Shown: one piece after another, positions 53,312 to 61,687 of the stretch
Numbering within the stretch: the stretch's first letter is position 1
Layout of the letters: each line of letters opens with the position of its first letter
Assembly (NCBI GenBank): GCA_025055765.1
Contig: JANWWS010000041.1
Location: forward strand, 1-62,381
Length of the DNA stretch: 62,381 bases
Source: Leptospiraceae bacterium
GTDB taxonomy: Bacteria > Spirochaetota > Leptospiria > Turneriellales > Turneriellaceae
Reading direction: 5' to 3'
Program-made: the position numbers and the translations under genes
Notes under the pieces: generated by a model
What the model was told of the DNA's origin: nothing
The model's input: only the letters and a program-made list of their open reading frames with translations
Database searches by the model: none

Positions 53312-55278
53312 TTTTTGTGAAACTGCATCTGGTAGAGTTCTCGGTACAGACCTTTTTTTGCCAGCAATTCCTTGTGAGTTCCTCTTTCCACAATTCTCCC
53401 CTTATCTAAAACTAAAATGAGATCAGCATGGTATATGGTGGAAAGGCGGTGGGCGATCACAAAGGTGGTTCGGTTTTTCATAAGGCTGTCAAGAGCTTTT
53501 TGTACGAGTCTCTCAGAAGTGGTGTCTAGGGCACTTGTGGCTTCATCTAAGATAAGGATTTCCGGATCTTTTAGTAGGGCCCGAGCGATGGAAAGCCGCT
53601 GTCTTTGCCCCCCTGATAGCATAAGTCCTCTTTCGCCAACGGGTGTGTCGTAGCCCATGGGCAGTTTTCGAATAAATTCATCGGCATAGGCAAGCCGAGC
53701 CGCTTCTTGAATTTTTTCAAAGGGTATGTCTTGGCGTCCATATGCGATGTTCTCCCGAATAGTACCATTAAAAAGAAAGATATCTTGGGTTACGACGCCA
53801 ATTTTACGGCGTAGATCTTTTAGGCTTATTTGTCGTATATCCACCCCATCAAACAAAATGGCGCCCTCATCGGGATCATAAAAACGAGGTATAAGATCCA
53901 CGAGGGTTGATTTTCCGGCTCCCGAGTGGCCAACAAGAGCCACTGTCATGCCCACCTTAACGGAAAAATTAATATTGCGTAAGACCACCTTGTCTGTTCC
54001 GGGGTAGCGAAAGTTGACCCTATGGAAGGTAATGCCTTCTTTTAGTTTCCCCATAGGAATCGGATTAACTGGTTCTAGCGAAGGCTTAGGCATATCGATG
54101 ATTTCAAAGATTCTGGCCCCTGCTGAACCTGCCCGGTGAGCTAGATTGTACCAATTGGCCATCTGCTTTATGGGGCTAATGAGAACAAGTAAGGTAAAGA
54201 GAAAGAGGAAAAAGCTTCCCGAGGTAAATTCTCCCCCAATAATTTTAATACCACCATAAATGACGAGACCTACTACGATGAGGGAGGTGGCAAATTCCAC
54301 GACGGAAGGACCCAGTGCGTGGTTAAAACGGTAGCGAAAGGTTTCTCGGTAAAGGGAGTGATTGATTTTTTCAAAACGCTGGGCTTCATAGTCTTCCATC
54401 CCGAAAGCACGAATAACCCTGATGCCACTAATAACCTCTTGAAGATGGCCATTGAGATCGGCTAAGCGTACCTGTTCGTTTGTGGTGATACTCTTGATTT
54501 TTCGTGAAAAATGGCTGACTGGCCAGAGAAAGAGAGGAACTCCTAATATGGTTAAAAGCAAAAGTTTTACACTAATTAGGGCTAAGATTATGATATGGGT
54601 AATGATAATAAAGAAGTTGTTAATGGAGACACGAAAACTCTCCGACACAGCTTCGGAAATTAAGGCGACATCATTGATGATGCGGCTCATGAGGATACCT
54701 GTCTTTTCCCGAACAAAAAAAGAAATGGGCAATTCCACGACCCTTGCATAAAGTTCTTTACGGATATCTCTTAAGGCTAAAAGTCCAGCCGAACTAATGA
54801 AGTACACGGTACCAATATAAAAGACAAGCTTGAGTAAATATACAGGAATTGTTATGATAGCCACCGCAACAAGAACTTCTAAAGCCTTAAAAGGCATGAG
54901 TTTTTCATTTAACAGGAGCCTAAGCTCGAGATAGTAGAGCTTAACTTTGCTCCAAAGGGGTCTTTCTTGAAGAGCATTTGATGTATTTATTCTTTGACTT
55001 TCAAGCCATGCCAAATCATCCTTATAAAGTACGCTTTTCTGCATGAGGGCTTTAAGCCGATCGCAGAGAGCATGCTCACACAAAAATTGCATTTCTTCTT
55101 TTTCAAAACGCAATTGAAAAGGTTTTTCCCCGCCGGTTTCTAGCACGTCAAAGATAGGCTTTAGAGCTGAGAGACTTAGCCCATTGAAAATAGATACAAA
55201 AAAACTGCAGATAATACCGAGAATAAAGCGGCTACGGTAGGGTTTTAGGTAGCTTAGAATGCGCCAAAAGTGTCGCAT
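53308..55278 (-). CDS. MsbA-like ABC transporter (lipid or drug exporter)
   Basis: A 656-residue half-transporter with an N-terminal membrane domain (six hydrophobic segments) fused to an ATPase domain. Walker A is VALVGHSGAGKSTLVDLIP, the Q-loop VTQDIFLFNGTI, the signature LSGGQRQRLSIARALL and Walker B EILILDEATSALD. The N-terminal 100 residues contain an extra charged segment between the first two helices. Similar proteins flip lipid A or other lipids. The specific substrate is not proven. The downstream barrel gene overlaps it by 4 bp. Confidence 0.88.
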   Translation of the reverse strand: MRHFWRILSYLKPYRSRFILGIICSFFVSIFNGLSLSALKPIFDVLETGGEKPFQLRFEKEEMQFLCEHALCDRLKALMQKSVLYKDDLAWLESQRINTSNALQERPLWSKVKLYYLELRLLLNEKLMPFKALEVLVAVAIITIPVYLLKLVFYIGTVYFISSAGLLALRDIRKELYARVVELPISFFVREKTGILMSRIINDVALISEAVSESFRVSINNFFIIITHIIILALISVKLLLLTILGVPLFLWPVSHFSRKIKSITTNEQVRLADLNGHLQEVISGIRVIRAFGMEDYEAQRFEKINHSLYRETFRYRFNHALGPSVVEFATSLIVVGLVIYGGIKIIGGEFTSGSFFLFLFTLLVLISPIKQMANWYNLAHRAGSAGARIFEIIDMPKPSLEPVNPIPMGKLKEGITFHRVNFRYPGTDKVVLRNINFSVKVGMTVALVGHSGAGKSTLVDLIPRFYDPDEGAILFDGVDIRQISLKDLRRKIGVVTQDIFLFNGTIRENIAYGRQDIPFEKIQEAARLAYADEFIRKLPMGYDTPVGERGLMLSGGQRQRLSIARALLKDPEILILDEATSALDTTSERLVQKALDSLMKNRTTFVIAHRLSTIYHADLILVLDKGRIVERGTHKELLAKKGLYRELYQMQFHKK

Positions 55279-55327
55279 GCCATAAATCCTACTTGGGTTC
55301 GTTGTGTTTTGGCAAAAAAGTCATATT

Positions 55328-55395
55328 TGCCTCAAGGATTTACAACAGGCAGCATGTCAAGCATCCAAGCTGGCATGATGCTGGAGTGCCTCAAG
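55328..55395. repeat. Leader repeats upstream of thrB
   Basis: TGCCTCAAG occurs at 55328-55336 and 55387-55395. Between them CAGCAT (55350-55355) pairs with ATGCTG (55378-55383), forming a hairpin with a long loop. The arrangement lies in the 159-bp divergent region between the MsbA-like gene and thrB. A role in thrB regulation is possible but not shown. Confidence 0.3.
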
Positions 55396-55437
55396 CAAAT
55401 TTGTTTGAAAGGGAGTTTTTTCTTCAAAAGCTGACCT

Positions 55438-56406
55438 ATGCCCATTAAAGTCACCGTACCGGCTACTTCAGCTAATATTGGGCCAGGTTACGATGTATGG
55501 GGTATTGCTCTTAATTTAAAGAATACTTTTTCTTCAGAACTTGATTTAAAGGCAAAGAGCCTGTGCGAGTTTGAATTTGTTTACTCCGATTTGGTGCGGC
55601 AAACTACGACGGGGGATATCACGATACCTAATGGGGAGGATAATCTTTTTTGCAAGGCCTACCGCTTTCTTTTTGCAAAGGCCAAGAGGAAGCCCTTGCC
55701 CATTAAGGTGAGGTGTGAGGTGAATATTCCCTTAGAAAGAGGGCTTGGCGCTTCTTCTACGGCTGTCTTGGGGGGGATGATCACCGCCAATGAGGTTTTG
55801 CGAGACTACTATGAAGAAGCCTATAGTTTGGAGCAAATATTTGATTTTGCCACGGACGTGGAAGGCCATCCTGATAATATTGCACCAGCTCTTTATGGGG
55901 GGTGGATTTTAAGTGTATGGCATCCCACAGAACAGCGATACAAAATATTTCCATTAAAGATAGAAGCACCGGTGAGAATAGCGGGGGTTATTCCACACCT
56001 AACTTTAAATACGGAAAAAGCACGCTCCGTAGTGAAAGACCACTTTGAGCTAAAAACCGTTATCGCTCACGGGGCGCGCATGGCACTTCTTGTGCATTTG
56101 CTAGGTAAAAATAGTTGGACAGCAAGCGAGCGCGAAAATTTTTATTTAGCACTTGAAGATGACATCCACCAGAAGCAAAGAGCTGACTTTGTACCAGGGA
56201 TGTACGAAACTTTTGCGTATTGGAGATCTCTCGGGTGTTATGGAGCTTTTCTTTCTGGGGCAGGTACAACACTTCTTGGTTTTTGGCAAAGTAACTTTTC
56301 GTTTGAAAATATTTCGCTGGGTAAAAAATTAGAAGAGTACCAGGTACAGGCCACGCCGCTTTTTTTGGAAATTGATAGGTATGGGGTCTTGGTAGAAAAA
56401 AGTTGA
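55438..56406 (+). CDS. thrB: Homoserine kinase
   Basis: A GHMP-family kinase of 322 residues that phosphorylates homoserine in threonine synthesis. The start VPATSANIGPGYDVWGIALN holds the N-terminal substrate motif. The ATP-binding motif is NIPLERGLGASSTAVLGGMI, and a later loop is FLSGAGTTLLGF. Ala in GLGASS instead of the more usual Ser is within family variation. No thrC or hom gene is near. It leads a plus operon with the small acidic protein and the cyclase. Confidence 0.9.
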   Translation: MPIKVTVPATSANIGPGYDVWGIALNLKNTFSSELDLKAKSLCEFEFVYSDLVRQTTTGDITIPNGEDNLFCKAYRFLFAKAKRKPLPIKVRCEVNIPLERGLGASSTAVLGGMITANEVLRDYYEEAYSLEQIFDFATDVEGHPDNIAPALYGGWILSVWHPTEQRYKIFPLKIEAPVRIAGVIPHLTLNTEKARSVVKDHFELKTVIAHGARMALLVHLLGKNSWTASERENFYLALEDDIHQKQRADFVPGMYETFAYWRSLGCYGAFLSGAGTTLLGFWQSNFSFENISLGKKLEEYQVQATPLFLEIDRYGVLVEKS

Positions 56407-56434
56407 AAATTTCAGCTTTGTGCGAAGGTTGGTT

Positions 56435-56818
56435 ATGCCGCAAAAGGCCATTCCCTTTGACTTATTTGAAAACCAAATTTGGCTTCTCTACTATCCTGAC
56501 TATAGAGAATGGGGCATAGCGCAAAAAAAGGGGCAGAGGTGGTCTTTTTTTAGGCCAACAGAAAAAAACATATGGGACGGCGAGTTTGGGTTAACTGACA
56601 AAGATCCACAGCATCTCATGCAGCTTTTTGTCGTGGCTTTAGGTGCTGTGGAAAGAAAATATGAACTTGCCATGTATATCCGCAATCGCTGGGAAGCCGT
56701 AGAGAAAATGCTAGAGCTGTGGCTCATGAACAAGGAAGTTCAAGTAGAAGATGCTGACGTTCCTGGTAATGATGTTGGAGAGCCACCTCCAGAAGAAAGA
56801 GAAGGAGAGCAACTATGA
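56435..56818 (+). CDS. Small acidic hypothetical protein coupled to the cyclase
   Basis: About 127 residues from ATG 56435 (MPQKAIPFDLFE), preceded by AAGGT; an in-frame GTG at 56420 is an alternative. It has a compact N-terminal region with many Trp residues (IWLLYYPDYREWG, GQRWSFFRPTEKNIWDG) and an acidic tail (VEDADVPGNDVGEPPPEERE). No family recognised. It overlaps the cyclase gene by 4 bp, so the two proteins are made together and may interact. Confidence 0.65.
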   Translation: MPQKAIPFDLFENQIWLLYYPDYREWGIAQKKGQRWSFFRPTEKNIWDGEFGLTDKDPQHLMQLFVVALGAVERKYELAMYIRNRWEAVEKMLELWLMNKEVQVEDADVPGNDVGEPPPEEREGEQL

Positions 56819-58452
56819 GGCTTACTACATCTCTTGTTAGTGAAAAAGAGCAAAGAAGACTTGAAAAAATTAAAAAAGACCAAGAATACAAGGCAAATGA
56901 AATCCGCTTTGGCATAAGAAAAAAGCTTATTTTACTTTTTTCTTTGCTCATTTCTTTAATTGTGCTTGGTCTTACGCTAATCTCTACCCGGCAGCAGACT
57001 AAGTCTCTTTTGGAAGAAAAAGATAAACAAGCCCGCATCATTGGGCGGGGTCTTTTGGCGGCTATCCGGAGTAGGCTTGTTGAAATCTATGGTATACATG
57101 CAGAGAAAATTAAGGCTTTCACAAGTGAAGCGGAGTATGTTAATTTTTACCGCCAAAATGAATTTATAGAGTTGCTATTTGAAGATATTGATGGGGTAAA
57201 AAAACAACCTGATCTCGTCTATGCCTATGTCTTAGGTAAGCATAACATTGTCTTAGGTCATACGCGAGCTGATGTAAAACCGTATAGTAAATTTTCCTTC
57301 CCTGCTGGGGTCGAAAGCTATTTAGATTTGCTAACGCAAAAGCAGTTACCCGAGATGATAGCAACAAAAATTGAACATGAAATTCAGGAAGATAACAACC
57401 GGCGCGTTATTGAGGTCCTAGACTACGCTATGGGGATATCCTTTAAAGATAACCCGCAGCCACAAGATTATATTGGGGAGCTCCATATTGGCATCAGCCT
57501 GGAATCGGTGAACCAACAAATCTTTATGACAAAGGTGAATCTTCAGCTTGTGGGCTTAATCGCTCTTGGTGTGGGAGTATTTGTGGCTATTGTTTTTGCG
57601 TCGCTCATTGCCCGGCCAATTCAAAAGGTCATTGCAGGGATGCGTCGTGTTTCTCAGGGTGATTTCTCTGCAGATGTAACCGTCCGCTCTCGCGATGAAG
57701 TGGGACTTTTGTCGAAGACCTTTAATATAATGATTAAGGGTATGAGTATATTAGTATCTCCGGAAGTGGCCCAGGTGGTTCTTTCTGGTGAGGACCTGCT
57801 CAAGGGTGGGCAAAAGCGTGTGGTCACGGTGCTTTTTTCCGATGTTCGTAGCTTTACGACTATTTCAGAAAGCCTCACCCCTCATGAGGTGGTTCTTATG
57901 CTAAATGAATATCTGGAAATCATGACTGATATCATCATAAAGCATGGGGGGGTGGTAGATAAATTTGTCGGGGATGAAATATTTGCTGTCTTTGGTGCCC
58001 CTTTTGATCACCCACAGCATCCTTTGTCTGCCTGTGCGACAGCTCTTGAAATGGCGGAGGCTCTAGCAAAGCACAATGCCGAGCGTAGGAAACAGGGTAA
58101 AAAACCTATTGAAATTGGTATTGGTATCAATACTGGGGAAGTGATTTCGGGAGCCATGGGGAGCACAAAGCGGGTTGACTATACTTCCATAGGGGACTCA
58201 GTAAACTTAGGAGCTCGGTTGGAGGGCACAAACAAAGTCTACGGTACGCTCTGCATTATTTCCGAATTTACGTACGAATATGTAAAAGACGACGTGGTTG
58301 TTCGAGAACTTGACCTGATTCGCGTAAAAGGTAAGAACGAGCCCGTAAAAATTTACGAACTAATAGCCCTGACCCCTGCTGGTGCGCAAAAAGAAGAGAA
58401 ATACGTGCGAGAGCTACAGGAGGCCAAGGAAAAAAAGAAACGGGCTCGCTAA
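56815..58452 (+). CDS. Adenylate/guanylate cyclase with periplasmic sensor and HAMP
   Basis: A 545-residue class III cyclase. Two membrane segments (near 42-63: ILLFSLLISLIVLGLTLIS; near 241-265: LIALGVGVFVAIVFASLI) flank a periplasmic sensor of about 175 residues. A HAMP linker (RPIQKVIAGMRRVSQGDFSA) follows, then the catalytic domain with FSDVRSFTTISESLTPHEV, GGVVDKFVGDEIFAVFG and the later GIGINTGEVISGAMGS. Both metal Asp residues are present. The substrate cannot be fixed from the sequence alone. The ribosome site AAGGAGAG lies before the ATG. Confidence 0.9.
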   Translation: MRLTTSLVSEKEQRRLEKIKKDQEYKANEIRFGIRKKLILLFSLLISLIVLGLTLISTRQQTKSLLEEKDKQARIIGRGLLAAIRSRLVEIYGIHAEKIKAFTSEAEYVNFYRQNEFIELLFEDIDGVKKQPDLVYAYVLGKHNIVLGHTRADVKPYSKFSFPAGVESYLDLLTQKQLPEMIATKIEHEIQEDNNRRVIEVLDYAMGISFKDNPQPQDYIGELHIGISLESVNQQIFMTKVNLQLVGLIALGVGVFVAIVFASLIARPIQKVIAGMRRVSQGDFSADVTVRSRDEVGLLSKTFNIMIKGMSILVSPEVAQVVLSGEDLLKGGQKRVVTVLFSDVRSFTTISESLTPHEVVLMLNEYLEIMTDIIIKHGGVVDKFVGDEIFAVFGAPFDHPQHPLSACATALEMAEALAKHNAERRKQGKKPIEIGIGINTGEVISGAMGSTKRVDYTSIGDSVNLGARLEGTNKVYGTLCIISEFTYEYVKDDVVVRELDLIRVKGKNEPVKIYELIALTPAGAQKEEKYVRELQEAKEKKKRAR

Positions 58453-58923
58453 CTACTTTGCGGCCAGAGTTTCGATACGGCTTACGCTGCCATCCTCTGC
58501 AAAATAAACGCGCTTGTTGCGCCCAGGTAAATCTACACTTACTATGCGGTTTTTTTGCACATTGCCAATGCCCAGCACACTTTGTTCTTTCTTACTAAAC
58601 ATAATAACACGCACGGGTTCATCGTTTTCATATACCACACTTTTGTCTACAATACCATTTTGGTCGGGATCATAATCTACCGAACGGATTTTGCCTTCTT
58701 TAAGGTGGATGCTCTTTTCATGAGCCCCGTCGCGGTTTTGGTCAATGCGATAGACCCCCTCTGTGGCGCTAATCTGTTCGTATTGGCCAATAACCTGCCC
58801 CTCGTTATCTTTTATGTCTCTTTTTTCACCAACTTTTAAATTCTCTGTCTCTTCTTTACTAGAGCAACTAGCCAAGAGAAGAGCAAAAAGCAACAAAGAC
58901 GCTTGTAAGAAAAACTTTTTCAT
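58453..58923 (-). CDS. Lipoprotein with Asp-rich calcium-type loops
   Basis: About 156 residues from ATG 58923, chosen because AAGGGAG precedes it; the GTG/ATG at 58953 gives 10 more residues. Signal LLLFALLLASC has a clean lipobox. The mature protein has repeats of D-x-N-x-D-G type: DQNRDGAHEKS and DPDQNGIVDKS, followed by similar beta-hairpin units with VRVIMFSKKE and NKRVYFAEDGSVSRI. These resemble EF-hand/dockerin-like loops or a beta-propeller repeat. The 3' end abuts the cyclase stop with no gap. Function unknown. Confidence 0.72.
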   Translation of the reverse strand: MKKFFLQASLLLFALLLASCSSKEETENLKVGEKRDIKDNEGQVIGQYEQISATEGVYRIDQNRDGAHEKSIHLKEGKIRSVDYDPDQNGIVDKSVVYENDEPVRVIMFSKKEQSVLGIGNVQKNRIVSVDLPGRNKRVYFAEDGSVSRIETLAAK

Positions 58924-59110
58924 AAAAGGCTCCCTTACCAATTTTGTTCCCAACTTTTCGGCTTCTATAATTTGTAAAACAGTTTTTCGCCTCTATTTTC
59001 CTATAACAAATAATCTTTGGAGAGCTTTTCGCCGGCCCACTCATATCTAAAACATATGTTTTTTGAGGAAATCCATAATAGAGGAACCAGGTGCAACAAA
59101 TTTTTATAAA

Positions 59111-59725
59111 CTAGGATCTAGGATTTTTTATGTGGGCTAGTGTCCAAAACATTTCCGTGGCTATGTATTCGGCACTTTTTCGGTAGGCTTCCTTCTCCTC
59201 AGGGGTGTTGTCCCAATTCTTAGGGTCATCATAGGGTAAAGAAATCCGGCTATCGGCGTTGGGAACAAAGGGACATTCCTTCTCGGCAGTGGAACAAACC
59301 AAAACAGCAGCAAAATGGCTTTGGGGGTTTGCCCCATCACTATATTTTTTGGAGAAAAGTAAAAAGCTTTCCCTTAAACTAAAGACTCGATAAACGGTGT
59401 TACTAGCTCTTCTTTCTACATCCTCTATTAAGAAGCCAAAATCACGTAAAGTTTCCACCACAGTTGGATAGATTTCTGTCACCTGGTTGCCACCTGAAAA
59501 AGTGCGTATACGGCCCGGCATGAGGTAGTCGGCCGCAAGCTGCATGAAAGCTTGCGCAAAGACGGAGCGGCGAGAATTTAAGCTGCAGACAAAGACCAGC
59601 TGGGCTTCTTTTTGGCTTTCAATGTAGTCTGATAATTGCCGTAGGCTTTTTTCTCTCTCTATTGAGGGTACGTATCGAGAGGCAAGTTCTTCTAAGAAAT
59701 GAGCCTTCTCTCGTAATTTTTCCAT
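59111..59725 (-). CDS. Low-molecular-weight phosphatase/arsenate reductase-like protein
   Basis: About 204 residues from ATG 59725 (MEKLREKA); a GTG at 59734 is an alternative start. The CX5R loop is CSLNSRR, Cys47 to Arg53. Later DDPKNWDNTPEEKEAY is the conserved Asp-Pro region and CSTAEKECP carries two Cys of the thioredoxin-coupled arsenate reductase type. A helical N-terminal extension of about 40 residues precedes the loop. Either arsenate reduction or protein tyrosine phosphatase activity is possible. No arsenic transport gene is adjacent. Confidence 0.82.
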   Translation of the reverse strand: MEKLREKAHFLEELASRYVPSIEREKSLRQLSDYIESQKEAQLVFVCSLNSRRSVFAQAFMQLAADYLMPGRIRTFSGGNQVTEIYPTVVETLRDFGFLIEDVERRASNTVYRVFSLRESFLLFSKKYSDGANPQSHFAAVLVCSTAEKECPFVPNADSRISLPYDDPKNWDNTPEEKEAYRKSAEYIATEMFWTLAHIKNPRS

Positions 59726-59956
59726 GAAAATCACATAGCTTGGGCGCCTATTTCTTTGTCAATAGGATTAATACGGGCCACTGCAAATGCCAGAAAGCTC
59801 GTTGCCTTGACAATTAAGACTAGTATTTTTCCTTGTATAATTAAGAGACGAAAATTATTCGACATCGTGGGAGGCCCATACCCTAAGCCCCCCCCTAGGG
59901 AAGATGGCTTAATCCGCCATAATTTGAGTAGTAAAAATAGGCTTTGTGGAGGTTTT
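59726..59956. other. Divergent region and leader of rmuC with C8 tract
   Basis: A 231-bp gap. The perfect -10 hexamer TATAAT is at 59836-59841; TTGACA at 59807-59812 is 23 bp upstream, too far for the usual spacer. CCCTA (59881-59885) pairs with TAGGG (59896-59900) around a C8 tract (59888-59895). ATGGC (59904-59908) pairs with GCCAT (59916-59920). GGAGG precedes the rmuC ATG. Confidence 0.4.
59836..59841 (+). promoter_or_regulatory. -10 hexamer TATAAT for rmuC
   Basis: A perfect TATAAT with TTG just upstream. The -35 region is poor at the normal spacing; TTGACA is 23 bp away. It lies 115 bp before the rmuC ATG. Confidence 0.35.
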
Positions 59957-61126
59957 ATGGACTACCTCATGGAAATAGTCTTTTTGGCGGTGGGACTTCT
60001 ACTCGGCTATCTTTTGGCCCATTTTGCCTCGAAGGCACGCCTTGCTACGGTGGAGACTAAGCTTCAAATGGAGAGGGAACGCAGTGAAAAATTGGAGCGG
60101 GAGTACAGCCTTTTAAGTGAAAAATTTCGCAATGAATTTAAGTCCGTGGCAGATGCCATCTTAGCGGAACAAACCCATAAAGTGCAGGCAGATGCCCATT
60201 TGCGCTTGGAAAGTCTATTGCAACCAGTTCGAGAAAAGCTTGCTGAGTTCCAAAATTCTCTCATTCAGAGTATGGCCCAGCAAAGTCGAGATAATGCTGC
60301 CCTAAAAGAACAAATACGCCAGTTAACAGATTTGAGCAACCAAGTAAGTGCTGAAGCGAATAGGTTAACGAATGCCTTGCGCGCAGATTCCCGAGTCCGT
60401 GGAAATTGGGGCGAGATGGTTTTAGAGCGTCTCCTTGAAGTCTCTGGCCTTGAAAAGGGGATTCACTATGAAACGCAAATCACCCTGGAGGATGAAGAGG
60501 GAAATAAATATCGGCCAGATGTCGTAATTCATTTTCCGGAAAGTAAAGATGTCATTATTGACTCTAAGGTCTCTTTAATAGATTACGAAAAGCTAACGGC
60601 AGCAAGTGATCCTCAAGAACAGGAGAGCTTGCGTCAGCGACACTACAAGGCGCTGGAAAAGCACATGGATGATCTAAGCAAAAAAAATTACACATCTTTA
60701 AAGGGTATTAAAAGCCTCGATATGATTTTCATGTTTGTTCCGATAGAAGGTGCTTTTATGGAGGCTCTGCGCTACAACAGTAGGTTATATGAAGAAGGAT
60801 TTCGCAAGAAAGTGATCATTTTGACGCCAAGCACTCTACTAGCAACCTTGCGGTTGGTGCATACCATGTGGCAGCAGTACAACCAAAATCAAAATGCGCA
60901 AAAGATTGCCGAAGAGGGTGGAAAGCTTTACGATAAATTTTGCCAATTTTTAGATGACTTTAATAAAATTGGCAGTAAACTTTCAGAAGCCAGCAAAGCT
61001 TACGAGGAGGCTCTTAAGAAACTCAGTACCGGCAGGGGTAACTTAATCCAACAGGCAGAAAATTTTCGCCGCCTAGGGATTAGCAACAAGAAAACCCTGC
61101 CTGATACCTTAAGTCAAGAATGGTAG
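59957..61126 (+). CDS. rmuC: DNA recombination protein RmuC
   Basis: RmuC proteins limit inversion and rearrangement at short repeats; they have a nuclease-like core. About 389 residues from ATG 59957 (MDYLMEIVFLAVGLLLGYLL), with GGAGG before it. An open frame upstream to 59756 is unlikely to be coding because it contains the possible -10 and leader hairpins. The order is a membrane anchor (4-24), a coiled coil, then the conserved core RGNWGEMVLERLLEVSGLEKG, VIIDSKVSL and FMFVPIEGAFMEAL. Length is in the family range. Confidence 0.92.
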   Translation: MDYLMEIVFLAVGLLLGYLLAHFASKARLATVETKLQMERERSEKLEREYSLLSEKFRNEFKSVADAILAEQTHKVQADAHLRLESLLQPVREKLAEFQNSLIQSMAQQSRDNAALKEQIRQLTDLSNQVSAEANRLTNALRADSRVRGNWGEMVLERLLEVSGLEKGIHYETQITLEDEEGNKYRPDVVIHFPESKDVIIDSKVSLIDYEKLTAASDPQEQESLRQRHYKALEKHMDDLSKKNYTSLKGIKSLDMIFMFVPIEGAFMEALRYNSRLYEEGFRKKVIILTPSTLLATLRLVHTMWQQYNQNQNAQKIAEEGGKLYDKFCQFLDDFNKIGSKLSEASKAYEEALKKLSTGRGNLIQQAENFRRLGISNKKTLPDTLSQEW

Positions 61127-61175
61127 TTACCAAAAGAGACTCAATCCCCCTTATAGGGAAAGAAAGCCAAGTGAC

Positions 61176-61514
61176 TCAAAATCTAAGGGCAAAGCCGCCA
61201 AGGGCAAAGTTGCCCAGAGTCACTTTGCCTGCCTGCAACTGGGCAAAATTTTCGAAAGAGAGTACAAGCTCCAGGTTTTGGTTTAAGGGATAACACATAT
61301 CGAGCCCAAGTGCGGTAAAGGGCATGCTATTCGTCAAATTTTCATTGCGTAGGCCTGTAACTCTTATCTGCTGCACGACATAGCCTCCACCGAGCCGAGG
61401 GACAAGTCCCACCGTGGCGATAGGGAAGCGAAAGCCCAAGTAGGCACTTCCCATGAGATTTGACGTGGTGATCGCGAGGGCCTCGGTTAAATCGGTGGCT
61501 TTGGGGATATTCAC
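61176..61514 (-). CDS. Barrel-like fragment, 112 residues, no signal peptide
   Basis: A GTG start overlaps the lipoprotein stop by 4 bp (GTGA). The product alternates hydrophobic and polar residues as in beta strands (GSAYLGFRFPIATVGLVPRL) and ends with FALGGFALRF, a terminal Phe like outer-membrane barrels. It lacks a signal peptide, so alone it cannot reach the outer membrane. Adding one T to the TTTT run just before the GTG would join it to the lipoprotein frame and give a 170-residue lipidated barrel. It may be a separate coupled gene, a decayed fragment, or the second half of a gene with an assembly error. Confidence 0.5.
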   Translation of the reverse strand: MNIPKATDLTEALAITTSNLMGSAYLGFRFPIATVGLVPRLGGGYVVQQIRVTGLRNENLTNSMPFTALGLDMCYPLNQNLELVLSFENFAQLQAGKVTLGNFALGGFALRF

Positions 61515-61687
61515 GAAAAGCTGGTTCGAATATTTACATTGCCAATCGTGCTCGTGGAAGCTATGTTAACCCCGCTGGTACAGCCTGCGGTTGTGACCCG
61601 GTGCCGCTCACCTTGTAGGGGGATCGAACTACAGCCAGACACGAAAGCCAGAAGCAAAATTGCCCACAAGCAACACTGTCTGGTCAT
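61511..61687 (-). CDS. Small lipoprotein (or N-terminal half of a broken barrel gene)
   Basis: A 58-residue product starting with ATG at 61687, which overlaps the TGA of the repaired barrel frame by 4 bp (ATGA). The start MTRQCCLWAILLLAFVSGCS ends in a lipobox. The mature part is only about 40 residues (polar, Thr/Ser/Asn rich). Either it is a genuine small lipoprotein, or it is the front of the 61176-61514 frame with a one-base loss. Confidence 0.5.
   Translation of the reverse strand: MTRQCCLWAILLLAFVSGCSSIPLQGERHRVTTAGCTSGVNIASTSTIGNVNIRTSFS

Noticed and set aside
59807-59841. TTGACA/TATAAT pair as one sigma-70 promoter
   Set aside because: The spacer is 23 bp, too long for normal recognition; I keep only the -10 hexamer.
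59756-59956. Upstream extension of the rmuC frame by 67 codons
   Set aside because: It crosses the -10 hexamer and leader hairpins; GGAGG right before ATG 59957 and the membrane anchor there fit the real start.
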